Positions 51,140 through 63,337 of a stretch of DNA of 64,000 nt are shown here, in pieces (within the stretch, counting starts at the first letter, position 1; every line of letters starts with the position of its first letter). Source of the stretch: Sphagnum compactum (taxonomy: Eukaryota; Bryophyta; Sphagnopsida; Sphagnales); assembly GCA_965153455.1 (NCBI GenBank), contig OZ234498.1, positions 12,772,001 to 12,836,000 on the forward strand, written 5' to 3'. The notes under the pieces are model-generated. The model was not told where the DNA came from. It did no database searches and saw nothing but the letters and a program-made list of their open reading frames with translations. Position numbers and translations under genes: made by a program.

Positions 51140-52560
51140 ACCTCCTATACTTGTAAGTCCTCAATAATAGCCTTTATGTTAGTTGGTTCTTGCATTTTTA
51201 AAAAACTTTCTGAAGGGTTCGTCTTACTTGCCATTACATTGGGATTTAGTGGCCTTATGCCAATTTTTTCAAAAATCTTTGCAAATGTTTTGAGACATGA
51301 AAGCTTTCTTGAAGGCCAATGAAACCCATTGGGCCAAATCCTCTTTCTTTGCACCTTTCCTTTTGTTTGCCAAAGTCCAAACATCTTTGTACACGTGAAA
51401 TACAATTTTGAATGGCTTGAAATAAGAAATGTCTAACAATTGTAATGTGTGGAATGTGTGTAATGGCAACATAATTAGGTCCAACCCCTTGTTTGTATTA
51501 CATTCACAATGATGTGAGAGTTGTGATTGTCAAGGATCAATAAATGTTTAGCATCAAAACATTTTGACTTTGCTTCCATGTGTTTGCACTACTATAGTGA
51601 AACGAGAAATCCATGTGAAAACATACATGCATACATCCATGTGCTTTAAGTTGCATAGCCATTGTAGATCCACTTTCACAACGTTCAATGTAATTGTGTC
51701 GAAATTGTTTACCTTTCAAAATATAAAAAATTGGGAATTGAATCACCTTCCACATTGATGCAAAACAACATAGACAACCATTTGTGTTCATTTGGAATAA
51801 TCAAATGCATTGTTATTTATCCAACTTGACAAGCACAAGGGCATCACCATTACAACTTACTTGAACACCAAATTCATCATAATTCCAAATCTTGGAAACA
51901 TCATAATTATGTAGACCATAAGCATAATACAAATTATCATAAGTCATTGCCACATTGTTGGGGCATAGTTCCTTTGCGTGTCCAACCTTACATCCTTAAG
52001 CTACATGTAAAGATAAATATGGGTCATGTTTTTTAAACCACCATAGCCAACCCCAACTCAAAATTCCATTTTGAACGGAATTATCTTTTCTTGTATAACT
52101 TTTATTACCACAATTTTGTCAATGTGATGGGATGCCTTATCCACTATATCTTCTTGATGTATATTACCAGTGCAACTTCCTTAGGATTTTCAAAAACACC
52201 TAACTTGCCTTTATGTTTATTTGGCATCACCCAATATACATGGTTCCTCAAGGAGGTGACTGGGACCACCTAAAATTGTGTTATACTTGGGAGTTTTGAT
52301 CTTGCCATGGCATGCACAAAAAAAATTAACCAATTGCCATTTTTGTGTATATTCCATTTTTGCATGCATTACTTGTGCATCAAGTTTCATTGTGTACCAA
52401 TCTCAATGGGTCTTTATGCACTATGGCAACCATTTTGGCTATCAAACGTTGGAATGTTTGGAGTGTTTTGCTAGTTTGGTTTATGTTCGAAGGACACATG
52501 AGGATTATTTCCTCACCTTGGGCTTTCTACTCATCATGGCAAGCTACATCTTCATTTTTT
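51140..52560 (-). pseudogene. decayed pogo/CENP-B-type DDE transposase
   Basis: Minus-strand fragments in order match the DDE_1 transposase family (pogo/jerky group). The upstream part (about 52080-51800) reads LSWGWLWWFKKHDP, then a region like WNYDEFGVQ with a lost catalytic context. 51791-51537 reads FPIFYILKGKQFRHNYIERC and SGSTMAMQLKAHG. 51484-51269 reads LIMLPLHTFHTLQLLDISYF, KPFKIVF and LAQWVSLAFKKAFMSQNI. 51240-51145 reads GIRPLNPNVMASKTNPSE. The wording corresponds to the family's LPPHTTHxLQPLDVxxFxPFK and GIxPLNP motifs. Numerous stops and shifts make it non-functional. The N-terminal helix-turn-helix region beyond 52300 is only faintly visible. No terminal repeats were identified. 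Confidence 0.65.
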
Positions 52561-52569
52561 AATTTCTAT

Positions 52570-54090
52570 ATTTGAATTTTGATCGATAGGATGTTTAAAT
52601 TGAAATGTTTAATCTTCTAGTATTATCCTAAATTTGTCATGGAGTCCACCTAGTGCTTGTTAAGTTGCTTGTTACATTATGTGTGACCGACTAGTGCATT
52701 TGAAATGGTGAGGTGATCACTCCTTTTATGGGTGAATATGTATTGATGTTAATTTCATTGCATGATGAAAGTGCACATATCATTTCAATTAAAGCAATTG
52801 TGGTTTTGTTAAAAAAAAATTTAAATTAGTTTTGTAAAAACCATGTTGTTGCCATTGTAGTAAAGTTATTACATGAATTTGAAATGGTTAGCCATTGTTT
52901 GATTTCTAATTTGAATATGTATTTGGATTCAATTAATTATGACTTCAAAATGTTTTGATCACTTCATTCAAACCACTCCACATTATTTTGAAACAAAATA
53001 AAAGTTATATCTATTTAGTAATGTGATTAAATGAAAAAAATAGTTGAAATCAATGTATGAAACTATTGATAGCCCTTGATTTTCTTTTGTTTATTATTTG
53101 GACCCACCTTCCAGCCTTAAATATGTCAATAATAAGGTTAATTATGGTTACTTTGATTAAAAGGTTGTTTTAAACAACTAAGAAGGGCCTTAACATGCAG
53201 AAATCAGCGTTCGTTTTAGGGAGTTGACATCTTAAAGCTCATATAACCTTAACCACATTCACAATCATCCACAAGAGGAATTAGCCATTACTAGAACCTA
53301 TTGTACCTTGGCAACTTTAGCGCATATCTACCAATTAATTAATTAATTTTGTATATTTCATTTTGAAACAAAAAATTCTAAAATATTTCAAAAGATTTTT
53401 CATCTTACACACAAAATTTCAAAAACTATTTTTTTTTAAAATAATGTTTTTGACAATATCTACGTTATGATAATTGTTTTAATAATACTTGATATAAGTT
53501 ACTTTTGGAATAAAAGGTTATGACACAATGGAATGTTCAATGTTTTACAATCGTTTTCCTATGAAGAAGATGGTTGTCTTGACAATTGGATGAACCTTTT
53601 CCTTGGTTGGGAATGCTTCACCAAAGTTTGAAAAAGCAATTGACCTTCCAAGCTAGCCCAATTTGTGTCAAGCAACCATATGGTCAGCCCATCTTGTTGG
53701 CCCTAGGTTGCCTTGAACAATGTTCATCCATATGATTGTTCATGGCAACTTGGGCCAATCAACATTCATGATGGATGAAATTTTGGGGAAGATAGTTGCA
53801 TAATGGATGAAAATGAAAAATAGTTTTACAATGGATGGGATTTTTAATTGCATGAAAAACTAGGGAACAAAGTTGTAAAATCTATGAAAAGTTGCATAAA
53901 ACAAATTTACAAAATGGATGAACAAAATTTTTAAGTTAAAAGTTGAAAAAAATGAAGTGACACATTTATCCATTGTGTAAATTTTTAAAACTTTTTAAGC
54001 ATTGCAACTTCCATGGATGTTTCTTCCTAAGAAATGTTGCCAAGCTCCTTGAGAAAAATATGGCCCCACTTCCTTTTTTCCAAGGGGAAC
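52570..54090. other. AT-rich intergenic DNA
   Basis: No gene recognised. Loosely repeated ATGGATGAAA/AAAATGGATG words occur at 53765-53930. Confidence 0.5.
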
Positions 54091-54099
54091 TTGGCTTGA

Positions 54100-54725
54100 T
54101 TTTTTTCCCCCTTGGGCTACTTGACCAAAGAAAGGGGCCAAGTTGCATAGGGATGGATATGCCATGTGGAGTTTAGTTAAGCTCCCCAAGAAAAGCATGG
54201 GCCCAATTCCTATTTTCCTCAAGGAATCATATTCCCTTCTAGGCAAATTGGTCAAGGAAGTGGGCCAATGTTGCAATTCCAACTAGTCACATTTTTCCTC
54301 AAATGGATTTTTTGAAGTTTTCATCCAAATAATTCATCTAGTGAACCTATAAAACCATTTTTTTCCTTTGGGCAACTTGGTTAGGGACAAGGGGCCAAAT
54401 TCCACATCTCAACAACCATCCTCTTCTTTAGATAGATGGCTTCTCTAGAGCTTTTACCTAAAGAAATCATTCAATTTTCTCCCCTTTGCAACTTGGCTTG
54501 AAAAAATATGGCCAAGTTGCACATCCCAAATGTCATCTTCTTCTTTGGATGGCTTCTCTAAAGCTTTCATTTTGAACAAATCATCCAATGAATTATAAGG
54601 AATCATTTTTCCTATGGGCAACTTGGTGAATTAGGAAACGAAGCCAAGTTACACATCTCAACAATCTTCTTTTTTCTCACAAGGACTTCTTTGAAGTTTT
54701 CATTTGAAAAAATCATCCAAGAAAA
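54100..54725. repeat. diverged tandem array, period about 115-132 bp, five copies
   Basis: A GGGCAACTTGG-like motif recurs at about 54113, 54240, 54372, 54487 and 54616. Each is followed by an AAG..GGGCCAAGTTGCACATC-like block, a CTTCTTTGGATGGCTTCTCT-like block and AGCTTTCAT..AAATCATCCAA. Copies are 70-80 percent alike by eye. No frame runs through the array. Confidence 0.65.
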
Positions 54726-54729
54726 AAAA

Positions 54730-55130
54730 TATGTTGGGAATTACAATTATGTACATATAGGCTTGCACTTTCAAATAAAATTGTGTTAATAATTTGAACA
54801 AGGTCCCACAAATCAATCTTTAAAGCTAAATAAATGTTTTTTAATTTAATGGATATTCTAAAAAAACAAGATTTTTTTTTCATTGATCCATTTCATCCAA
54901 TTCCTTAAAGGTTTTTATCCATGCATCCCATGAGTTCTCAACATTAATCAAATTTTGAAGAGCCCCACAATTAGATATACATTGGAATAAACCCATGTTG
55001 TGTAGGTAAATCATTTACTTGGATATACCCACCAAGTACATATATGTTATATTATTTATCTTAACTTATTTTTTAAAAATCAATATACCTTATGAAGCAC
55101 ATATTGTACTCCCTAATCAATTCAACAACA
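54730..55130. other. AT-rich intergenic DNA
   Basis: No gene or clear repeat was recognised. Confidence 0.5.
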
Positions 55131-55136
55131 AACTAC

Positions 55137-55437
55137 TTAATAATTAATTAAATATTGAATCTTAACTTTGGCAATTTGTTTTTTTAATTCTGAAATTTTC
55201 GATAGGTAATGGTTATAAAAAATAATAAACACATTCTTTTTAAGTTTGTGGGGTAGTCTAGTGTGTTTAGATTGTCTCAATCTTAGGTTCTTGAATTTTA
55301 AAGTGTACTGTTCAAACCTAACATTCAATATCTTTATTTTATAAAAATTTCGGCACAAGTAACAAACATTCTTTCAAGAAAATGGCAAAACAAAAATATA
55401 ATATAAGTTATGCCAAAATTGTTTAGGTACTACAATA
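55137..55437. repeat. dispersed repeat family A, copy 3 (SINE-like)
   Basis: Carries TTGAATCTTAACTTTGGCAA, TGAAATTTTCGATAGGTAAT, GTTTGTGGGGTAGTCTAGTG and TGTTCAAACCTAACA, then CGGCACAAGTAACAAA. The GGTAGTCTAGTG word is the closest of the three copies to a tRNA A box. Confidence 0.65.
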
Positions 55438-55439
55438 TT

Positions 55440-56021
55440 GAAGAGTATGTAAATATTTTTAAATATACCTTATTCATAACCCTGGACATATGTAAAAAAT
55501 ATCTGTACCTAAAGTTTAATATGTTTTGAAATTGAAGTAAAAAACATTAGAATAAATGCAACTTAAACCCTAAACCTTGTTAATTCTAATAATTAGATGT
55601 GGTGCTTCTCAACTTTTTTGTTTTTTTTTTGTTTTTGGGCAATAAGTCAATTTGATTGATTGGCCCATCACACAAAATTAAAATAAGAAGAAAAACCTTG
55701 GAAATTCCCCAAAATAGAAGTTCTTGTGAAAAGATGTGAAGCTTTTCCTTTGGCCTAGGTATATAGGTGAAAAGGGGAAAATTTGGGGCAAGTCATATGG
55801 GATAAAATTAAGGATTATATGTGATAAAAGTACACATGTTAAGAGTGGTAGTTGTGTGGTAAGATATACTTCAAATGGAAGACTCTTCTCTTGGGAGGAC
55901 ATAACTTTCATGTTATTTAACAAAATTGGATTATTCAAAAATTTACATGATTGCAAAGGGATGAACTACAAATTACCTTCAAACTCCATCACCAATCAAA
56001 CATCAACCTCGATGTCATTGT
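55440..56021. other. AT-rich DNA flanking the hAT insertion
   Basis: No gene recognised. The frame 55736-56062 runs into the hAT end and is not supported. Confidence 0.5.
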
Positions 56022-56029
56022 CTTATGAT
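56022..56029. repeat. 8-bp target site duplication, left
   Basis: CTTATGAT directly precedes the left terminal repeat and is repeated exactly at 59150-59157. Eight base pairs is the hallmark of hAT insertions. Confidence 0.95.
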
Positions 56030-56072
56030 CCGGCCACTTTAAATTCGGCATATCGGCAATAAATGTCGAATC
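56030..56072. repeat. left terminal inverted repeat of hAT element
   Basis: Aligns over about 40 bp with the inverse of 59107-59149. The core CACTTTA.ATT.GGC is shared, with a few substitutions and a small gap before ATGTCGAAT. Confidence 0.8.
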
Positions 56073-56202
56073 GTGTCGAAATTAGAGGACGGTTTGGTGC
56101 CGAATTTAGTGTCATGAGCTAGACTATCTAGTCTAGCTCAGATAATCGCATTCAACAGTTATGGATCCAAATTCTGGACACAGCGTAAACGTCGGTCCTT
56201 AA

Positions 56203-56583
56203 TTGAGGCCAAAAGCCGCAATACAAGAATATATCCTACAGCACCTAATTCTGGTTACAAGACGGCTAGTAACTCTTGTACTCGTTGTCGCAACTTCCAT
56301 CAACTTAATAAATCGAGCTTTGAAAACTACCCCAAATTTTCTCCACAGCATTGAATGCATGAAGAACTCGCTCTGGACTTTCTGGTGGAGTTTGTCTTTT
56401 GTGGGTGGGGAGCTAATTATCTATTTCCAGCTCCTGGGCACAAATGTTTTTCCTGAGCTCGTCTGTCCAAGTCTATTGCTGCAATACTATCTAAATAGCT
56501 ATTACAAGTGGGGTTCACTAGATTGCAGTATATCAAGAGCTACTTGCATCCCCAGCTTCTTCGTCTGCATCATCTCTAGCTAG
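56203..56583 (+). other. unassigned open frame in 5' part of hAT element
   Basis: 126 codons opening with a non-ATG start and rich in hydrophobic residues. No motif is recognised and its base composition is less GC-rich than the transposase. It may be chance, or part of the element's leader. Confidence 0.15.
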
Positions 56584-56873
56584 CTAGTAATGTGCAGCTG
56601 ATATAGAAGACTGAAGTTGGGTTGGCGATTGCAGCTCTGGGGATTGTTAGTAGCACGCCTGCATGACTGAGAACTGTCTTATATTGAAGTTTTGGAGCGT
56701 AAAGTTCAGCTTGTCCTTGAAGTACACGATTGGTAGTTACTCTAGTGGAGACGGCAAGGATTGAGGCTGATTAGCGGCAGCTTGCGCGATCTCAGAATCA
56801 GCAGCGCACGCATTTCAATCCTTTCACTTTTTGCGCACGGTGTGGTTGTTTGTGACGACGTTGGGTTGCTGTG

Positions 56874-59029
56874 ATGCCTCCTAAGAAGCGCGACACGCCG
56901 TTCCAGGCCCATCATGTTGCTGAGTTTGGCCTGCGGATATGCGAGCGTGCTGTGGGCAACAGCACCGCTATTGTAACGACGACGTGTCGATTCTGCGAGG
57001 TTTTCAGAAAGGAGGAGTCAGAAGTGGGAATGAAGCGTGGTCGTTCGGAGCGCGTCAAGTACTTCAAGGCACCCTTTCGTAAGGAGAACTACTCTTCGCA
57101 CCACACGCGGATGCATAGTACCCAGTGGGCCAAGTATCATGAGCTAGAAGCGAGCGCAAAGAAGTCGTTTTTCGACATTGGCACGATCTCCAGCTCGCAG
57201 ACAACGATGCATGCCTTTGCCACTCCTCGCACTCCCCAGGTAAGTGTCCTGATCGACAAGGATATCGTCGATGTCATCATTGGTGAGATGATGTTTCACC
57301 CCGAGGACATGGACGGGATTACTCGAGCTCGCCTTCTCGAAAGCTTTGTGCCGACTCTAAATTTGTCGGAAGATGCAGCAGATGCCGGCGACATCAGTCG
57401 ATACGCCATCACCGTCACCAACACCAAGCAGTTTTAGTTGGTTGTACAATATTTGGCTGCTGGACTGTCGTTTCGTCAGGTGACACAGGTGATTATGGAG
57501 ACGAAAGAGGTACTCGGCATCGGGAGCATTGGCTCGTGCTCTGAGGGGATTGTGAGCCGCTATGCTCGTTTTATCTGTGCGATGAATTTGCAGTGCATGC
57601 GGAGCTGCTGCGACAGTGCTGGGCGTTCTCTGTCGCGCTCGACATGGCGACCCACATGGCGACCTCGTACTGCGATGTTCGCATCCGCATCTGCCACAAA
57701 TCCACTGTGCATGACTTCCACCTTCCGTACATCCCTGTGCATGAGCGGCACACAGGCGAGATTATCTTCAACACGTTCGCCAAGGCAATGGACGCTCTCT
57801 TCCCGCACTGGCGCGAGACGATTACTGGAGCGTCTTCGGATGGCGAGAAGAAGATGACAGGGCGACATCAGGGCGTAATCACGCGGATACATTGCGTAGC
57901 CAAGCCTGGGTTCATGCGCGTCTGGTGCGGGGCCCACCAACTCGACTTGTGTATGCAGTCGTTTTACTTGGCCATTCCCGACACGTTCTACTCGACATTT
58001 TCATTGCTCGTAGCGTATCTTCGTCGGCAGCAGAACTTCATCTTAGACGAACGGAGCCAGTGCCCTCTCATTTGCGACACGCGCTGGCTCAACATGATCA
58101 AAGTGACCACCTGGTTTGACCAGCATCGGCTCGCTGTCGTCGCGTACCTCGAGGAAAAGAAGCCAAATTGCATGCCAGACGATTCGTGGTGGATTCTGAT
58201 GCTCTTCGTCCATGAGATCGCGGGCATCGCTGCCATCTCATGCAAATCCCTGCAGAGACATGGCGCGCTGCTGTGCAACCAACATCACACGTTGAAGCGC
58301 CTGGTGCTCGAGATCAACAACAAGGTTGGGATAGTTGGGATATTGACGGAGGCACAGCGCGGCGCGATCGACGAGGCGACGCACCAACTTTCTGATTCGG
58401 GCGACTATGCGGTCGCATTTGCTACCGTCAGTGGCTGTATGGAGGACTTGGGCATGTTCGTCAAAGATCGCCTCTCCGCAATGGACAGCGGGCATCGTGA
58501 GACACTTTTGCGATTGTCAGCATCTGCCATCCTCGAATTGGTGGATGGCATTACCGCCGTTGTTGCGGAGAGAACCGAAAACAACAAGGCCTATATCAAC
58601 GCAGCTCCCGATGTTCTACCCCATCAGCTTGTCCGCATTCTGCCCTGCGACTTCTGCGTTTATCTGCAGCGCCACAGGGAGCGCCTTGATTACACTTTCA
58701 GCAACGAGGAGATTGAGAATATTGGGCGCCAGCACAAGGCTTTGTGTGACTCGTACCGCCGCCAACCCGATGTGAAGAGCTCCATTGACAGCTTCGACGA
58801 CAGCGCTGCGTACCGTGATGCTTGGATCGGTCTCCACAACACGTATCTGTTGCTGGAGAAATTCGTCGGTGGTCTGGCGACCATCTTTCCCGGTACATCC
58901 ACTGTTGAGAGCGACTTTTCGGTGGTGAAGTATGAGAAGAACAAGAACCGCATGAGTTTGACTGATGCAAGCCTCGAAGGAATCCTCCACGCGAAGCAGT
59001 ACCGCCGTACGCACAACCTGAAAGTCTAA
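56874..59029 (+). pseudogene. hAT transposase with BED zinc finger, one stop and one frameshift
   Basis: From ATG at 56874 (MPPKKRDTPFQAHH) to the stop at 59027-59029 is 2,156 nt, one base short of 719 codons, as expected for a single-base loss. An N-terminal BED finger (56985-57114) has CRFC followed by HHTRMH. The catalytic region shows ITGASSDGEKKMTGR, then the CxxH motif WCGAHQLDL (57923-57949) and CDTRW (58073-58087). The C-terminal dimerisation domain (about 58850-59000) reads GLATIFPGTSTVESDFSVVK and ILHAKQYRR. An in-frame TAG at 57435-57437 (after NTKQF) and a frameshift between about 57540 and 57590 break the protein; otherwise it is well preserved. Codons favour G or C at third positions, unlike the host genes here. 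The protein style resembles BED/hAT families I associate with oomycetes; that link is from memory and needs a search. Confidence 0.9.
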
Positions 59030-59106
59030 TTCTTCTGGGAATACTATTTGAATAAACATTGCCGAATCGCGCCGAATTTAACTTTCACCTTGCGCCGAAT
59101 TTAGTT

Positions 59107-59149
59107 AAATTCGACATCGTTCGGTAAACGCCAAATATAAAGTGGGATG
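59107..59149. repeat. right terminal inverted repeat of hAT element
   Basis: Ends AAAGTGGGATG before the target duplication and is the inverse of the left end. It is preceded by two GCCGAATTTA subterminal words. Confidence 0.8.
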
Positions 59150-59157
59150 CTTATGAT
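59150..59157. repeat. 8-bp target site duplication, right
   Basis: CTTATGAT, identical to 56022-56029. Confidence 0.95.
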
Positions 59158-62100
59158 ACATTAAGTGTTCATTTATAGATTTTTTTTATCTCACTTAAAT
59201 ATGAATCAAACATTTTGATTCTTGCATTTTACCATTGAATTTGGCTTTTAAAAAATATTTTTAAAATTTAAAATATGGATTTTTTAATTAATAAAAAATA
59301 TGTGGCCATTTTTCACCCATATATGATTAAGGGGGTACCTAGACCTTACCCATCTACTAGAAAACTTAATTTTTGTATACTTCAACCCTAACTTGATGAA
59401 ATGTTTTGAGTGTTAATATACCCCTACCCAATGGGTATATATATATATATATGAGGATATATAAAAAAACAACATAGCCACACAATACTAGAATAAACCC
59501 TCAAAAAAAAATGCCTAAATAATTTTAACGTACTAATGAATAGGATCAATTTTCTTTGGAGATCTTATGTGATCATTATCAATCATGCATGAAACTGAAT
59601 AGTGGCATGGACACATTTAATTGTAAGTGCAATAACAAATAATCAAAAGCCTACTATTTGTATGCAATTAAGTAATATTAAGTATACATAAATGTCAAAT
59701 GACAAATCCATTTCATGGTTTTGTCATTTCTTAAATACTATATCATATTGGAACTTTATTGTAATTATTGGGATATGAAAAAATATGAAAAATATGATAA
59801 CCATATGGCCATATATCTAGCTTGGATTGTAGGATATGGTTAATGGTTGGACTTGATTGAAGGAAAATTCAAAAGTCATTAACATTATTAGAGCTAACAT
59901 TGCATGTTAAGGTTTGGTTAAATCAAACATGAGGGGGGGGGGGGGGGGATATACCTTAAATTGCATGTTGTCAAAGGCTTATTGATGCACTCCTAGGTTA
60001 ATCAAGTGGTATTAATGGTCATTTTCAATTTTATATAACAAAAATTGGAACATGGGGCATGTTCCAAGAGGTGTTTTCTTTGGCTTTCTACAATGTGGAC
60101 AAAATGGGGATAATTGTGACAAGTTGATGTTCTTAAAAAAACACTCTTATTCCTTTTAAATTCACAAAATAGACATGGACATTACTAGAATTACATGTCT
60201 TTTACACCTTTAGCATTGTGAATACAATGATTAATGTGATTGAACTACTTGTCCTTGAGATGTCATTAGGGGATACTTTTTTTCTATTTTGCTTCCCGCA
60301 AAATATAAATATGTTTGATATGACTAGGATGATGTTTTTTTCCAACCATATCGAAATTTTCCATTTACACTTTGCATGTGTGGTGTTTACATGATGTAGA
60401 TGCATACAAATTTATGATGAATTTAAGTAATTTAAAATGCAATGTGTTATGTGATGTGTCACATTTGTTAAGTTTAGGTCAAATTGACAATGTTATTTAA
60501 GGCATTTAATGTGTTTAAGCATATAAGTGTGTAGGCTTCCCTTAAACCTTTAAACATGTAGGTTTGTATAATACCTCCCTTAAGCATGTATGTGTATAAA
60601 CCCCTTAGGCATGATATGTGTGTAAGCTTTTGTTGGATATGAAAGTGTGATTTAAATGTCACAAATGTGAAAATTACAAAAACAAAAGGGTTTTTTGAAT
60701 CACATAAATACCAAAACAAATTGTGGAAAAGGTATACCTGATTCTAAATCCAAACATAAAACACGAATGAACACAAAATATGTAAGACAAAAGTTTAAAC
60801 AAAATTTATTCTAATAACATATGAAACATGAACACGAAATGAAACAAACGACATTATGATGCATAGTTGTACTTCATGTTGGTGTTAAACAAACTAAAAA
60901 CAATGAGAGGTTCTATTTGTATTTATATTTCTTGGGGACCTACTTCAAATAAGCTTCTACATAAACTTCCATATGCCTATCATCCAAGGAACTTTCTTGA
61001 GAACCTTTTTAAATTAGAAGTAAATTGCAAGTAAATTACTAGTTATGGATGAAAAATGAACAATGGTGGATGAACTTTATTAAGCAGGGATGAAAAAGGA
61101 TTATAATGGATGAGAAGTTCATCCATTAAATGAAAATAAAGTTCATGGATGAAATTCATCCATGATGATGTTGGTGATGATGTTGACAATGGTAATGTTG
61201 GCGGTGATGTTATCCATGATGCTAATGATGATGCTAGGGATGCCATCATGATAATAAGCCCTTTAGGCATGTAAATGTGTAAGGCATACACAAGAAGTCT
61301 TGAAATGGACTCATGTTTATAACTATGTGTTGATATAAGATGTTAGCATTTGAGAGAATGGAATGGGTTGGATAAGGACTTGGCTTATGCCCATTGGAAA
61401 TGAGGGATTTAGTTCCCTTTTGTGAAACCTTATTCATATTTTCATGCCCATACTTGACCGCCTTGCCCATAAGACCTACATGCACAAAGGAAGAAGGCTT
61501 CCATGTCTAGGGGCCTAAACACCTACATGTTTAGGCTTACACTTCATATTTGACGTCCTTATGTAATTTCATTGGTTAGTTGCAATTTATTAGCAATTTA
61601 AATTATAATTATGATTTATGTTACATGTCAATCAACATCAATTAGTGGTTATATCAAATTAAAGTTGAAATAGACACCATGTTTTAACTACATCAACAAG
61701 AATTTTGTTAATTTTCAATCAAACCGAACATGACATAATGGACATAACTAATAACTCAATTAAGGCCCATATTATGGAATTATTATTTATGCATGTCCAA
61801 AATACTTAACCTTTTTAACAATACAATCACCTTATTTAAAAGGATGATTTGAGTAAAATTCAATCATGAAGGACAATGCATAAAACACAATTTGTAATAG
61901 TGAAAGGGCATTGATGGGAATTGGACCCAAAATCAAATCACATACTCATTGTTGATTCACGCAAATTTCACCACAATGTTGACCACAATGGATCATCTTC
62001 TCCCTATAGTATATTCTATATATTTTATGGTTGTCAATGGAAATTACATCTCAATGGTTAATTCCAAAAGTTTCAAATCTTTTCTTGACATTGAGACATT

Positions 62101-63337
62101 TTTGTGTTCCATTGACTTTGGGGTTAATAATTGCTAGGAAACTTGACTAAATGGAACATGCAAATACACCATCTTGTATTTCATCACTAAATTTTTAACA
62201 TTGTGCCAACTTTTCAATCATTTGTTCTTCCAAATGGACATCTAAATGGTTGAAAAGATATTTTTAACAATTTGTCTTGACCTGTCAAATGGATATTTCT
62301 TTCAAAACAATTTTGATTTGGGAATGCAATGCAATATTATAGATTTGGATTAGATTTTCCAAACCTTGTCCAAAAATGTCAAGACTCCTAAAAAGTTTCC
62401 CAAAACGATAGTGTAACTTGGGAATCTTTGAAAGGCCTCCCTTTGATTCCCAAGTAGATTTCATTTTCATTTGGATGAATGTTTCATTTTCACCATGTGT
62501 TACTCTTGGCTTCAACAAATTTCTTTGTTTAAACCCCAACCTTGGTCATGAACCCAAGGCTAGGATCACAACATCCTAAAAGTTGGTTGTGAGCCCAACT
62601 TATGGTTGCAAGGCCTATAAGTAACATAGCATTATATGAAACAATGCTAAAGGTTTGGGTGCTATCAAACAACACACAACCATAATAGTTTGGGTTGTTG
62701 GTAAGGAGGGAAGACAACTAGATGGGTTTCCTCATTGGAACTGGCCATTAATCTAGATGATGTATCCAAGACGGAATTACAATTTAGATTCTGCGAGAGC
62801 AATGGTAGCCTGCACATTGCAATGACCACTTGCTTGATCAATCAATCAAAGATAGAGACCTGAAACTTGTTGTGTCATTGCCACTTTCAACTAAAGGCAT
62901 GTATTAAATTTCCGCTTAACACCTTGGAATAAAGTGGCAAAGAAACCCAAAAGGTTGCAACTTCTTTAGTTATACAACTCAACTCCAACATTTAGATCCA
63001 ACCCATCACTTAGCTAATATGTTGAAAGTGAGAGAATGTTACCATATAACCTCTACATCAAAAGTTGAGATAGAAAACTATAAATAGTCAACACATTTCT
63101 GCACTTCACAATCAACAATGGCATCCTAACTGCTGAGTGGTGAGGAAAACTAGGTCTGTCCACCTTTGTGCATGATAGCACAAAACGAGAAAGTGAAAAA
63201 ACATGTAATGGAATTGTCAAGGAGCGTAAGGGATCAAAATAAATGACCTACCAATATAAAATGTTATGTCTTATGTTGATAACAAGCCTGATAGGATATT
63301 GGCACAATGTATTTGTGTACTACAACATCTGTGGTTC
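59158..63337. other. AT-rich intergenic DNA with simple repeats
   Basis: No gene recognised. It contains a TA run (59435-59452), a 16-base G run (59933-59948), and about four diverged copies of a 35-40-bp unit with CCTTAAGCATGTATGTGT-like wording (about 60500-60630; stray copies near 61256 and 61510). It also has ATGGATGAA- and GATGATGTT-rich DNA at 61030-61250. Confidence 0.5.

Larger units (their letters stand above)
56030..59149 (+). mobile_element. complete hAT DNA transposon, 3,120 bp
   Basis: Bounded by imperfect terminal inverted repeats: left CCGGCCACTTTAAATTCGGC and right (inverted) CATCCCACTTTATATTTGGC, the match continuing to ATGTCGAAT. Subterminal GCCGAATTTA words recur: inverted and direct at the left (about 56040 and 56093), and two direct copies at the right (about 59072 and 59092). 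These probably bind transposase. The 5' part to 56870 has no recognised gene. The transposase fills 56874-59029. The coding part is distinctly GC-rich against AT-rich flanks. The perfect 8-bp duplication indicates a fairly recent insertion. Confidence 0.95.

Noticed and set aside
57892-58119. Extra plus- and minus-strand frames across the hAT transposase
   Set aside because: They are shadows created by the GC-rich coding sequence; only one frame carries the hAT motifs.
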